Assembly (NCBI GenBank): GCA_023213395.1
Contig: CM041465.1
Span: 149,365,741 to 149,429,740, forward strand
Reading direction: 5' to 3'
Length of the DNA: 64,000 bases
DNA from: Cycas panzhihuaensis
Taxonomy: Eukaryota > Cycadophyta
Below, in pieces: positions 23,559 through 34,312 of the stretch (positions are counted from its first letter, which is position 1; the number at the start of each line of letters is the position of its first letter). The notes beneath the pieces were generated by a model. The model had not been told where the DNA came from. It searched no databases and saw only the letters and a list, made by a program, of their open reading frames with translations. Position numbers and translations under genes: made by a program.

Positions 23559-23737
23559 CTCCAAATGGAGGCAACATAGGGATTGGTATGGAGATCACTC
23601 GTCAAATGGCCTCCAAAGGCTCTATTGTCATGTTTACATCTCGCAACCGGCAATGAGGGTTGGATGTAACTCAGTCACTTCTCCAACAATGATTCCATAA
23701 TATATTCAGATTAGCCCCCTTTTTTTTTGTTTAACAG

Positions 23738-23804
23738 AGATCAAGTCATCAATTTCTGGAATAAGGATTCCTTTGGCATATGTGCCTGGCTATTTGTTCC
23801 CAAA
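23738..23804 (+). other. Possible trapped exon flanked by splice signals
   Basis: On the plus strand a T run and TTTAACAG precede position 23738 like a 3' splice site, and GTAAGTGAG follows 23804 like a strong 5' splice site. The 67 bp between are open in two frames (for example ISGIRIPLAYVPGYLFP). No gene recognised. It lies antisense to A1 between primer site and APC8-like fragment. Confidence 0.35.
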
Positions 23805-23867
23805 GTAAGTGAGAAGGTAGAAGCTTGGTTCTGGTTGTTATGTAATAGTACAAATATCTTGGTCAAT

Positions 23868-23879
23868 GCTCTGATACCA
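23868..23879 (-). other. Primer-binding site of Copia A1
   Basis: Minus strand TGGTATCAGAGC directly follows the 5' LTR; tRNA-iMet type. Confidence 0.9.
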
Positions 23880-24314
23880 TATGAGAATAGGCACATGTAC
23901 ATAGTCATAATATCACAGGAATAGAAAATATATAAGAGAAGAGACAATGCACATGTACACAGAGTTGATGGGTGAAAAACCCCTTCTTGGCAAGAAAAAC
24001 CACCACCTAAAAGCTAAATTGTATTAAGAAGAAATGCTATACAATACCATGATTAAAACTACCTATGAAAGACAAAACCAGCCTTGTAATAGGCTTTTAG
24101 ACAGCCTCCTAGAATCCAGGGATCAACTCCTTGAATCTAGGAGAAAATATAAATAATAAGAAAGGTTCATTGAAATGTGCGGTTGTGCATTTCAATGAAC
24201 TTCCACATAATATTAAACTTTAGCATATAAACATTTAACTTTAGAATCACTTAAATTAGAAATTACACATGTGAGTCAAATAACAACATAAAAGTAACAT
24301 TAATACTTCTAACA
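23880..24314 (-). repeat. 5' LTR of Copia A1 (435 bp)
   Basis: Same length as the left LTR, aligned throughout. Followed by the target duplication CTTAT at 24315-24319. Confidence 0.9.
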
Positions 24315-24319
24315 CTTAT

Positions 24320-24447
24320 TTTTTTCTTCTTAATTAGTAATCAATTAAGTAGTAGAGGAAACAAGAATAGGAACAGTATATCCATTCTTGATAAAATCCC
24401 ATAGATCTTTGGCTATGAATATAGGTCTCATTCTCATTGACCATAAG
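24320..24447 (-). pseudogene. Copia C gag, middle part between A1 and A2
   Basis: The 128 bp between the two elements read W-SMRMRPIFIAKDLWDFIKNGY on the minus strand, followed by TVPI and a short stop-containing stretch. This is the central UBN2 gag core (Y..WS.RM......DLW..V..GY). It joins in frame to 31920-31975 upstream and 16096-16849 downstream. Confidence 0.85.
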
Positions 24448-24895
24448 TGTTGAAAAGTGGGCACATGCACAATGTCATCACAGGATCTCATAATAAGCAA
24501 ATACAGGCAACAACATGACACTGCACATATACATCAGATTGACAGGTGGAAAACCTCTTATGGGGAAGAAAAACCACCTCCTAAAGTTGTGTTTATATTA
24601 AGAATATTGAAAAATAGAAAACCATATACAGAAACCACCTAACCACCAAACCAGCCTTGGAAAAGGCTTTTAGACAGCCCTCTTGGATTCTCAAAACCAT
24701 CTCCTTGAATCTAGGAGAAGAATTTATATTAAGAAAGGTTCGTTGAAATACAGTTGTGTATTTCAACCACCTTCCATATAAGATAATTAATAAACACTAA
24801 AGTTAAACATTAGAATAACTTAAATATAAATTTAGACATGTGACTTAAATATAAACTTTAAAAAGAGCATAAAGGTTATATTAATACTCTTAACA
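24448..24895 (-). repeat. 3' LTR of Copia A2
   Basis: Plus-strand ends TGTTGAAAAGTGG and TCTTAACA; aligned along its length with 31475-31914. The hairpin is at 24738-24770. Confidence 0.9.
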
Positions 24896-24979
24896 TCCCC
24901 CTTTAATGTAAACTTTTATGCTATAGAAAAAGAAGGTCTTCATCATGGTGATCCCCCTTTGATGGAGAGTTCTTTTATC

Positions 24980-27900
24980 TGCAACAGATCTCAGAGATTT
25001 AGAAACTTTACTTCAGTTAAAGACTTTGCAAGTATGTCAGCAATCTGTAGATATGTTGGACAATAAGATAAGGAAACAAGATTATGAATAAAATGCTAAT
25101 GTAATTCTATATGTTTAGTCCTAGAATGTAAAATTAGATTAGTAGCAATAGCAATTGCACCTTGATTATCAACTTTAAGTTCAATGGAAGAGTTTAGAAA
25201 TAGACCAATTTCATTTAGTAGAGAATTGAGCCAAAGTGCTTTTTTGCCAGCTTCAACAAGTGCATGATATTCAGCTTTAGTCATTGATAAAGTTAGTGCC
25301 TGTATTTTCTTATTAAACCAAGTAATAGGTGAGGAATCTATAAAAAATACATAACCTGATGTAAATTTTTGATCATTTATATCACCTGCCTAATCTAAAT
25401 CAGTATATCCAATTAAAGTTAGAGGTTTATTACAAAAATTATAAGTTAAACCATAAAAAATAGTATGTTTTAGATATTGTAAGATACGTTTAGCTGCTTT
25501 CCCATAAGATTCATGTGGCTATTGCATATAACGTGAACATAAAGCGATAGCATAAGAACTATCAGGGCGAGTATGAGTTAAATAAATAAGACTACCAATT
25601 AGTTGTCTATATAATGTAGAGTCACATAAGGGTGAGGAACAATCAGTAGATAGTTTGACTCCTAATTAAAACAGATTAGATATAGGTTTAGCATTTTGCA
25701 TGTTAAATCATTGAATTAAATATAGAATATATTTAGGTTGTGATATTATGATTCTTGAGTCATATTAATAAATTTGTAAACCAAAAAAGTAATGTAGTAT
25801 ACCTAGATCGGTCATTTTAAATTTGTTCATTAAAGTAGATTTTAAATAATGAACATCATTAGTTGATGATCCAGTAATGATAATGTCATTAACATAGAAG
25901 ATTAGAATAGTAAGATTTTCATTTTCACGTTTGAAATAAAGATTTAGATCACTAATACATATGGTGTATCCAATGTAAATTAAATAATCGTCTACTTTAG
26001 TATACCAAGCTCGAGGAGCTTGTTTTAATCCATAAATGGATTTCTTAAGTTCACAGACTAAATTAGGATTTTCAATAAAGCCAGGTGGTTGAGACATGTA
26101 GATCTCTTCTTTGAGATCACCATTCAAGAAAGCACTTTTGACATCCATTTGGTAGATTTCCCATCCAAATTTGGTTACTAGAGCAATAATTCTTTTAATT
26201 GTATTTATCTTTACAACAAGGGCAAAGGTTTCGTTATAATCTATGCCATATATTTGCAAAAATCCTTTTGCAACAAGGTGAGCTTTATATTTTTCAACTG
26301 TGCCTGTTGAGTTATATTTTATTCTATAGACCCATTTACAGTCAACTATATTTTTCCCAGGTGGGAGAGGAACGAGATCCCAAGTTGAATTTTTAATTAA
26401 AGTATCAAATTCAGTTTGTATAGCATCCTTCCATAAAATATTGTTGCTAGCTTGTTTAAATGTTCTGGGATCATTATTGTCCATTATTTTTGCCATTAAG
26501 GCAAAGTTAACATGTAGTTTTTGAGCACGTGTTCATTTGGTATCTGTAGGATTACCTACATCAGATCCAGCATTAGCAAGCATTTTCATTACCCAAACAG
26601 GTTGCTTATTAGGAACTATTTCTGAAGGTACAGGTTGATTTGTTGAACTAGTTTAAGAGGAGAAATCTATTGTATTAGATTCAAATAGAGTCCAATTTTG
26701 GACTTGAGTTGATAAGGATTCTATAACTTCTGAATCATCTTGTATGTCAGAGGGATCAACCAAATAAGTATTCGTTAACAATTTTTCAACAGGAAGTTCT
26801 ACATAAGTAGATATTGAAAAAGATCCTTATTGATCAAATATTATGTCATGCAAAATAAAAATTTGATGCGTGACTAGATCCTAGAGTCTATAAGCTTTAC
26901 TTTCTTCGTTGTATCCAACAAAGATGAATTTTTGACTTTTTAGGTCTAATTTTTTATATTTTTCTTTAAGGATGTATCCCCACGCAATACTACCAAAGAT
27001 TCATAAATTATTGACAGATGGTTTTCTTCTAGACTATTTTTATTCTGGAGTAATGTTCTGTAGACATTTACTAGGTAAACGATTTAATAAATAGTTAGAG
27101 CAGTTAATTGCTTCTGCCCATAATTTTAGATCTAGATTCTTTGCATGTAATATACAACGAGTCATCTCAATAAGAGTACAGTTTTTACATTCAGCAACAC
27201 TGTTTTATTAAGGTGTATATGCAACAGAATGTTGGAATTAAATTCCATGTGATTTATAGAAAGAAGTGAATTTACCACTTAAGTATTCCTTTGCATTATC
27301 GGATCGAAAAATTTTGATTTTTAAATTTGATTAATTTTCAACTAGCGTTTTGTATTCAACGAAAATGCCAAACACTTGATTGCGTATTTTAAGCATGTAA
27401 ACCCAATATTTTCTTGAATAATCATCAATAAATGTAACAAAATAACGAGAACCAGAGTATGATGTTACATGAAAAAGACCACATATATCAGAGTGAATAA
27501 GTTCAAGTGGAACAGTCACTCTGAATTGTGTTTTATGTGGGAATGGGTCCATGTGTTGCTTACCTGTCACACAGGCTTCACAAACACTATCAACAGTGTT
27601 TAAGGGCGGAAGACCATGAACCATTTCATGCTTTTTCAAATATTGTAGTTTGCCATAACTTGTATGGCCAAACGCAGATGCTAAAGTTCTTTGACCGAGT
27701 CGGTTGGCAATAAAGACACTAAAAGGTTTTGTTTTGTTATTTTGTAGACTTGTTAAACTATAGAGACCTATGTTATGATCAACAGGTCCTGAGGTAATAC
27801 ATCTAAATTTGTTTAATAGCTCCTTAATGATAAATTTATTTTTCCAGAATTTGACTACAAGGTCTTTCTGGCAAATTTGATAAACAGAAAGCAGGTTAGG

Positions 27901-28140
27901 TAACAAACTAGGTATGTAAAAGACATCATTGATTAAACCATCCTTTAAGGTAACATCACCTGATCCTTTGACTTTAAGTTAGGTACCACTTTCGAAAGAA
28001 ATCTCTTCTTCAGAGTTTGATTTAGATTGATAAGTGGTTAAATTTTTCTTATGTCCTATCATGTGATGGGATGCACCAGAGTCATGAATCCATTGTGGTG
28101 GTTGATTTATAGGGGCAACAAACATAGAAGTTGTTGCCAC
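24980..28140 (-). pseudogene. Copia A2 pol (protease, integrase, RT, RNase H), nearly readable
   Basis: Minus strand. The protease has HDSGASHHM (about 28090). An open run of 191 codons (27331-27906) covers the integrase N-terminus: TSYGKLQYLKKHEMVHGLPP, CEACVTGKQH, HSDICG and TFIDDYSRKYW. After stops, the integrase Glu is kept in NSVAECKN. The RT is open for 243 codons (25765-26496): [44 protein letters not shown], then FYVNDIIIT, where the second catalytic Asp is Asn. RNase H (about 25300-24980) reads AEYHALVEAGKKALWL, KVDNQGAI, HSRTKHIELH and DILAKSL. Better preserved than A1. Confidence 0.93.
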
Positions 28141-29154
28141 TAAAGAATGATTATGAGTTTGTTGATTTCGAGGTCATGATTGAGGATGGGATTGAGGTCG
28201 ATTTTATAATCCCTTGGAAGTTTTCCATGCTTTTGAAGCTATTCTACTTCTATAGACATCAATAGTGTGGCCTTTTTTATGACAATAGGCACAACTAGTG
28301 TTCTGAGAAGAAGTTACATTGTTCATATTATGAAATGACTAATTAGAAATATTCTGGTATTTAGTTAGACCAGAATACTTAACATTGTTTTGAGAATTGG
28401 GTTGTGAACCTATATGAGGTTTTTGAAATTTTGGATTACTATGAAAATTATTCTGTTGTTTGTTTCTAAATTGTAGCTTAGTTTTGGAAAACAAAGCCTG
28501 TGAAGGATCTTTTAATACGCCTATTTGAATTAACATTATTTGATGTTCGATCAACTAGTTTGTCAATTGATTAAATGTTATAAGAGGGTCATTAGCTTAT
28601 TGTCTAGCAGCTTTGAAGAGATTAAATTATTTTGGTAACTTGTTTACTATAAGACGTACGAGTGTATCATCATCTTTAACATGCATGATTATTTTTTCAG
28701 TATCACCTTCTTTAGTTTTGGATTTGTTACAGTTTCCTAGATCTTTATTAATTAATTAAATTTTACCTAAAAAATGCTCAACATTGGAAAAATCATCAAA
28801 AGCAAGGTCATACAATTGTTGTTCTAGGATAGCCACTTGATGTGTATCGACCTTATCATATTTATCTTACAAAGTTTTCCAGACAGTGGCTAAGTCATCT
28901 GTTTCAAAAAACTGCTGACTAATTTCTTGTCAAAGTGAGTTTAATATGGTGCCTAAGGTTGTATCTGAGTTCATCAGATATATCGTATAACTCTCTGTAA
29001 CATCTTCTTTTGGTTTTTTAAATTTAGCTGTCACATATCACCATATCTTTTGCTGTTTAAGCTGATGGGATATGTGATTCCTCTAGTTGGCATAGTTTGA
29101 GCTAGTTAACATTGGAATTGGAACGCAGGTGGTTGTCCTTGGCATTAATGCCAT
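28141..29154 (-). pseudogene. Copia A2 gag, broken
   Basis: ATG at 29154 opens MALMPRTTTCVPIPML..SNYA, the same start as A1 and B. The core, DPSQALFSKTKL and a knuckle CAYCHKKGHTIDVY (last Cys to Tyr, about 28270) follow, with several stops. Gag would form the particle around the element RNA. Confidence 0.85.
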
Positions 29155-30450
29155 ATTGGGAGTTATAAGGTTTGATTAAAGATTGAAGAATATGAAGGTG
29201 GGTGAAAAATAATCAGTTAATAAGAGTATTAATCATCAGATTAATATTTTAACATGCATAATTTAAAATGAAAAAGAAAATATTGTAGTATGCATTACTT
29301 GCTTTTCCTTAAAAAAATCACATGTTTTCATGCAGATAGTTTCCCTTAAATTGAAAAAACAAACAACCCCTTAAAAAATCCCTTTAAACTGTCCCTTTTC
29401 GAAAAAAAAGTTCCCTTTAATTTTGAGAAATAAATAGACCCCCTTAAGTGTTTAAGATCTAAGAAAGTTATAAAGCATGAAATTAAAGTAATTAATTATT
29501 TTTGTAATTAATAATAAGACTAATTTGTAAGAAGAAATTTTAATTAAGTAAACTTTATTTAAATATCTTATAATCAAGAGGAATAATTCTAATATAATTG
29601 TCCATGATTATATCAAGAGTAGGATTAATTTGACTTGAAATTTAGTGTGGGCATATATAAAAGACACCCTCAGCTACTAACTAGACTTAATAAAATATTT
29701 ATACTTGGGTAAAAAGTTGTCTTATGTCAAAGTGATGACAATTTACTCATTATTTAATAGAAAACTAACTTAAGTACAAAGGTAACAAGACAATAATTGA
29801 GGAATTAAAACTTAGAATCTAACCCTAAAATTTGGTGTGTGGGTAGGGTAATACCAAAAAATCTTATGATTTATCCATAATCCAATTGAAAGTTAGGATG
29901 AATTGAAGTAGTGAGATCACATACTTTATTATGCATAAAAAAATTTCTTGATCAAGATAAAAACTAGGTGAAATTTAAAGGGCTTATATTGGAATTTATC
30001 CTTGAAATTTGGTGTGGTATTAGAAGAAAACTACTAGTAAATTTTTATGAATCATCCATACATTGAGTAAAAGTTATGTCGAGTTGAAGGTAAGTGTCTA
30101 TACAGCAATAAGTTTCTATATAGTAATTCTGATAAAAGGTAGCATGAGCCAATTACTAATAAGGATTACATGGTGAGTGATATAATTTTAGGTACCAAAG
30201 GTTAATTAAAGGGGAAGATTATGAATTTTATTTGTAAGTATAGGTTTATTAAGTTAAAACAGGTTTTGATTAATTTATTAATGCGATAAAGGTAGTTGGG
30301 GGGGTTGGGGGGGGTATAAGGTTTATTAAATCAAAAAATAGAAAAAAGGAAATAAAAAAACTAAATTAGTAGGCCTGATAGATTTTTTAAACTTTATACA
30401 TAAAAGGAAATTTAAAAAAAATTGGAGTCCGGGGGGGTAAGGTAGAAACC
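29155..30450 (-). other. Copia A2 leader, non-coding
   Basis: AT-rich leader between gag and captured sequence. G runs at 30297-30316 correspond in position to A1's G-rich tandem repeat. No gene seen. Confidence 0.6.
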
Positions 30451-30983
30451 CTACCTAGTAATGGCGTGGCGGTGGGTCTTCACCTTGACTTGCAGGTCTG
30501 GATCTTGGAGTCTACGATCTGAAGAATGAAGGTAGCAACGCTTCTTATCATTGTAGGTTTGGAGGTGAGGTTGGTAACATCAGATCCAAGAGCGAGGAGG
30601 GCTTCAACGGAGATGGCGGCGCTCAACAGGTTTCTCAGTGTACTTCATACTTTATTAAGTAATGCCTGGCCTGGCTGGTTGAAACTCCAGTCCACATGCA
30701 AGGTGACAAAATCTTCTTGAGAGGTTCTAGCATTTGAATGGGAGGTGGAAGAGTGCATGCATGCTGAATTAGACCATATGCAGTTGTCTCCTGTGGTTCG
30801 TATACGACTACAAGCAGCCATGCCTCTAGTTCCTCCTCCCCCTATTTCTATGATTTCTTCAGTTCCTCCTTATGTGTGTCCATCAGTTGTCCCAATACTA
30901 CAAATCAGTGCCTTAAACACAAGTAGTTTTTCCCTCATGCACGGTAGGTCTTTCCCTTATTCATAAGGGTTCAGATCTAGTTA
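30451..30983 (+). other. Exon-like host sequence of unknown origin in A2
   Basis: G+C-richer block just left of the pyruvate kinase fragment, with plus-strand open frames 30526-30720 and 30745-30966. The second reads EECMHAELDHMQLSPVVRIR then a proline-rich PLVPPPPISM. It looks like host coding sequence rather than transposon, but I do not recognise the gene. It could be part of another captured gene, or an untranslated or intron part of the pyruvate kinase locus. Confidence 0.4.
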
Positions 30984-31385
30984 CTTGGTATGGAGATTCC
31001 AGTTGAAAAGATATTCTTAGCTCAGAAGATGATGATTTACAAGTGCAATCTCGTTAGAAAACCTATTGTTACCACCGCACAGATGTTGGAATCCATGACT
31101 AAGTCTCCTCACCCTACCCGTGCTGAAGCAAAAGATGTTGCTAATGTTGTTCTTGATGGAACTGATTATGTTATGCTCAGTGGTAAAAGTGCAGCGGTGG
31201 CATATCCAGAATTGGCAATAAAGATCATGGCCCACATTTACATAGAAGCGGAATCATCACTTGACTATGGGGCAATATTTAAAGAATTAATATATCCACT
31301 CCTCTTCCCATGAGCCCATTGGAAAGTCTTGCATCATCTGTTGTAAGAACAGTTGTACCGATTCTCTCTGTTGTGGTTCCTGTCT
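30984..31385 (+). pseudogene. Captured pyruvate kinase fragment (cytosolic type)
   Basis: Plus strand reads [20 protein letters not shown], then [37 protein letters not shown] and [14 protein letters not shown]. This is the C-terminal half of the pyruvate kinase barrel, with the K-SP-PTRAE and LDG-D-VMLS hallmarks. A one-base frameshift at about 31292 leads into [19 protein letters not shown]. Directly after this comes VPILSVVVPV, so about 28-30 residues of the usual protein are missing, by deletion or splicing. The enzyme makes pyruvate and ATP from phosphoenolpyruvate in glycolysis; this fragment lacks the N-terminal half and C domain and cannot. It is antisense to Copia A2, between primer site and gag. 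Confidence 0.93.
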
Positions 31386-31462
31386 AGGCAAATTCATGCA
31401 ACCAGCAAATTAGGTGACTAGTCCTCCACATTCTCTATTTTGTAGGCCTTAAGCACCTTATA

Positions 31463-31474
31463 GCTCTGATACCA
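31463..31474 (-). other. Primer-binding site of Copia A2
   Basis: Minus strand TGGTATCAGAGC directly after the 5' LTR. Confidence 0.9.
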
Positions 31475-31914
31475 TGTTGAAAAGTGGGAACATGTACAAT
31501 GTCATCACAGGATCTCATAATAAGCAAATACAGGCAACAACATGACACTGCACATATACACCAGATTGATAGGTGGAAAACCCCTTCTGGGGAAGAAAAA
31601 CCACCTCCTAAAGTTGTGTTTATATTAAGAATATTGAAAAATAGAAAACCATATACAGAAACCACCAAACCAGCCTTGGAAAAGGCTTTTAGACAGCCCT
31701 CATAGATTTTTGGAACCATCTCCTTGAATCTAGGAGAAGAATTTATATTAAGAAAGGTTCATTGAAATGCAGTTGCGCATTTCAACCACCTTCCACATAA
31801 GATAATTAATAAACACTAAAGTTAAACATTATAATAACTTAAATACAAATTTAGACATGTGACTTAAATATAAACTTTAAAAAGAACATAAAGGTTACAT
31901 TAATACTCCTAATA
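31475..31914 (-). repeat. 5' LTR of Copia A2
   Basis: Starts TGTTGAAAAGTGG, ends CTAATA (CA changed to TA); followed by target duplication ATAAG. Confidence 0.9.
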
Positions 31915-31919
31915 ATAAG

Positions 31920-31975
31920 AAATAGTTTTTTTCATTACACTTAGGAATCAAATAGTGTGGTATAAGTGTAGCCAT
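31920..31975 (-). pseudogene. Copia C gag, N-terminal part
   Basis: ATG at 31975 (minus) opens MATLIPHYLIPKCNEKNYFL, cut by A2 and continuing W-SMRMR at 24447. IPKCNE is shared with the gag of element H. The preceding 1.7 kb is C's untranslated leader. Confidence 0.85.
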
Positions 31976-33704
31976 GATTACAAGTATAAATTAACCAATA
32001 ATATAGAAAATAAGTATATAATTAAGTAAGAAAATACCTAAATCTATCAAACATGGGATTTAAACATTATCTCTCAAATTTAGGACCTCCTTTTGCCTCT
32101 TTTCCCCCAAAATAGTATTAAACAACATAAAAGAAAAATTACTTTATTAAATTCCTTTTACGTGAAGCCACTAAGGTTTAAAATAGAATTCTCTTAGGGT
32201 CAAAAAATAGGCAAAAATATTATGGATTAAAATGCAAAAATTAAATTTTTTTGGTTACTACATAAGGCTCTAGTATAAAAGGTTAATTTCAAACTAAAAT
32301 AAATACATCAGATTTACTCTAAAATATATCAAGTCATAGCTCAAAATAATAATCCCTGAACCAAGATTCTAAAAATTTAAAATCTTCAAAAAATATACTG
32401 GTGTAATAAAGGTTATAGTAGAAAGATTATAAGATCCTCTTTAGAAAAATAAAACTAAATGAAATTAAGAATAAATATAGTTTTCCTACTAGGCCTTGGT
32501 TGCCCATATCACCACATGCAACCATACACTAATATGAACGGGGCTAGAAAACCTTACATTAGATTCTAATTTGGTTAAATTTAGATAAGAAGACTTTGTA
32601 AAAGAAATATTACAAGGTGAAATATATTTCAACTTGTAATTGATAAAAATAGTTGGGTGAAGCATATGAACAAGGGATTAAAAGCTTCAACTACAAAGGA
32701 AAATTAATGACCAAATTAGTTCATAAAATCTCTAGAGGGCTACAAATGGTCAATACAAGGCTAGAGGCATTCATGGTAATAATTAATAAAGGTAGGTTAG
32801 AGGAACATAAATTTTTGTGACATCTTCTCCATGGATAAGTAGATGAATAAATAGTGAGTAAATATTAAATGTCATATAAACATGGTATCATCTTCAAGGG
32901 AGAAACACATTCATAATAGGTTTTGTAATCACCAAGGGATGGTGTAGGCCTCAATGGATCAAGTGGATATTAAGGTCAATGAGCTCATAGATAGAAAATA
33001 GGGAAGAGATAAACAAAAAATGCCATGGGTGATGATGTAGATCACACAAGCATGGTGGGAAGTGGGTACCACATAATAACAACATGGCAGTAAAATCTTC
33101 ATATAAATAAAATCACATAATAAGGTGTATATAGGTCAATACTAGATGAAATAATATATGATGAATGAGTAAATTCATGGTGAGTAATGGATCACAAGGG
33201 TGATACCTCTAAATGGAAGAAAGATAAACAACAATGTACAAAGTAAGGCCAAACAACTTCCCAAACAAAGGTTAGTATTAACAACACCCATAAACTAAAT
33301 AAACATGATGAGATAGTCCATGCATAGCATTCATATGATAATTGATTAGGCCACAACACCAAATGCACAAAGGTCACTTAACACATAGAAACTTGAAGAA
33401 TAATAATGATGAAAATGACAATAATACACTATGTAGAGACAACTATCATATGGGGGGCATGGATGGAGCAACAAATAAATGAAACACCATATTATAGCAT
33501 TCTTTAATTATAAATTAGAAATCTAATTAGAGTTCACTCTTAACCCTTTTTAATTATAATTCATAGTAGGGTGAACTCCCTCATAGGTTGTAGGTTATCA
33601 CCATGAACAAACAAAACTAATATAATCTTTAATAAGGAGAGGGGACTAGTGGCATCACATCCTTAACCTATAAATAGTTAGCAAATTAACAAAGTAGTAA
33701 TATG
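31976..33704 (-). other. Copia C leader, non-coding
   Basis: Sequence between the primer site and gag start of C. AT-rich, no gene or domain recognised on either strand. Confidence 0.5.
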
Positions 33705-33716
33705 GCTCTAATACCA
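33705..33716 (-). other. Primer-binding site of Copia C
   Basis: Minus strand TGGTATTAGAGC, one change from the iMet-type site, abutting the LTR. Confidence 0.8.
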
Positions 33717-33879
33717 TATGAGAAATAGTATCTTAAGAATCCTAATTTTTAATGGAATAAAATAATAATATACACAGGTTTTTATACTACATTTTGTATT
33801 TTATGTAGGGCCTACCACATGTGGCCAACACATCATAAATACATAAATGTGCATTAAAATAAAGTACTTTTAATACTCA
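33717..33879 (-). repeat. 5' LTR of Copia C
   Basis: 163 bp, matches 15350-15509. The right end is CTCA. Confidence 0.75.
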
Positions 33880-34165
33880 GTCTTAATGACTTTGCTTATA
33901 AAGTTATGACTCTATAACATGAAGATGGTATATAGAACATAGCCCGTTTCCATCATTGGTAAGTGGAGGGATACAATATGCATAGAGAGACATAATTAGA
34001 TGCTCAATTAATATGTAGTATAAGGTAAAATAATTAGATTTTAGTAATCAAATATAATATAAGATATTTGATAATAGTTTATTACATATATAATGAGAGA
34101 GAGTAAAGTTATATAGGATGTTCCCAGATTAAGGGGTTGGAGGCCCAAAGTCAAGGAAACAAATC
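33880..34165 (+). repeat. Repeat X copy 1, right part
   Basis: Continues X after Copia C. CTTATAAAGTTATGACTCTA and GAACATA..TTTCCAT match 51550-51625, and GGAGGCCCAAAGTCA matches GGAGGCCTAAAATCA at 62949. Similarity fades near 34165. Confidence 0.55.
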
Positions 34166-34312
34166 CTTTATTCACTAGGGAATAGAGTTCATTGGTAAAA
34201 TCACTAGTTATTTCTATTGACTATTTTACTAAATAGACTAAAGTTATGCTAATATATTTTGAAGATGGATATATCACTAACATGGATAAGTAAAACATAC
34301 TCTGATACCACT
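34166..34312. other. Junction sequence with D primer-binding site
   Basis: Short unassigned stretch. 34300-34310 reads as a tRNA-iMet primer-binding site on the minus strand (TGGTATCAGAG). About 20 bp further left also match the other D copy at 40570-40590. Confidence 0.5.

Larger units (their letters stand above)
16850..24314 (-). mobile_element. Copia A1, gene-carrying LTR retrotransposon
   Basis: 7.5 kb with two 435 bp LTRs (16850-17284, 23880-24314), a polypurine tract (17285-17294), a primer-binding site (23868-23879), gag and pol. A 5 bp target duplication CTTAT lies at 16845-16849 and 24315-24319. It sits inside the gag of Copia C; deleting the element plus one CTTAT restores C's frame. 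It is dead: the RT motif A Asp is Asn ([11 protein letters not shown]) and the integrase catalytic Glu is Lys (GVTKRKN), while YVDD is kept. Between primer site and gag it carries an APC8-like fragment. Confidence 0.93.
24448..31914 (-). mobile_element. Copia A2, gene-carrying LTR retrotransposon
   Basis: 7.5 kb with LTRs 24448-24895 and 31475-31914, polypurine tract at 24896-24905, primer site 31463-31474, gag and pol. Target duplication ATAAG at 24443-24447 and 31915-31919. Same family as A1, but LTRs and host sequence differ. It is inserted in Copia C gag; removing it restores the frame NYFLWSM. It is defective: the RT motif C is YVND instead of YVDD, and the zinc knuckle last Cys is Tyr. 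Its integrase catalytic Glu and RT motif A ([12 protein letters not shown]) are kept. Its leader carries a pyruvate kinase fragment in antisense. Confidence 0.94.
15350..33879 (-). mobile_element. Copia C, gag-bearing deletion derivative, host of A1 and A2
   Basis: Similar ends at 15350-15509 and 33717-33879 are its LTRs, with a tRNA-iMet primer-binding site at 33705-33716 on the minus strand. Its own sequence is 15350-16849, 24320-24447 and 31920-33879; the rest is A1 and A2. It carries gag and an RNase H remnant but no protease, integrase or reverse transcriptase. It is inserted in repeat X, whose second copy (about 51530-51560) gives the uninterrupted site. No clean target duplication remains. 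Confidence 0.8.

Noticed and set aside
24457-24642. Plus-strand open frame in Copia A2 left LTR, repeated at 31484-31705
   Set aside because: The same peptide in both places simply reflects the two LTR copies; it is antisense to the element.
26199-27713. Plus-strand open frames at 26199-26396 and 27528-27713
   Set aside because: Shadows of the well-supported minus-strand pol of A2.
31017-31235. Minus-strand open frame across the pyruvate kinase fragment
   Set aside because: Complement of the clearly homologous plus-strand sequence.
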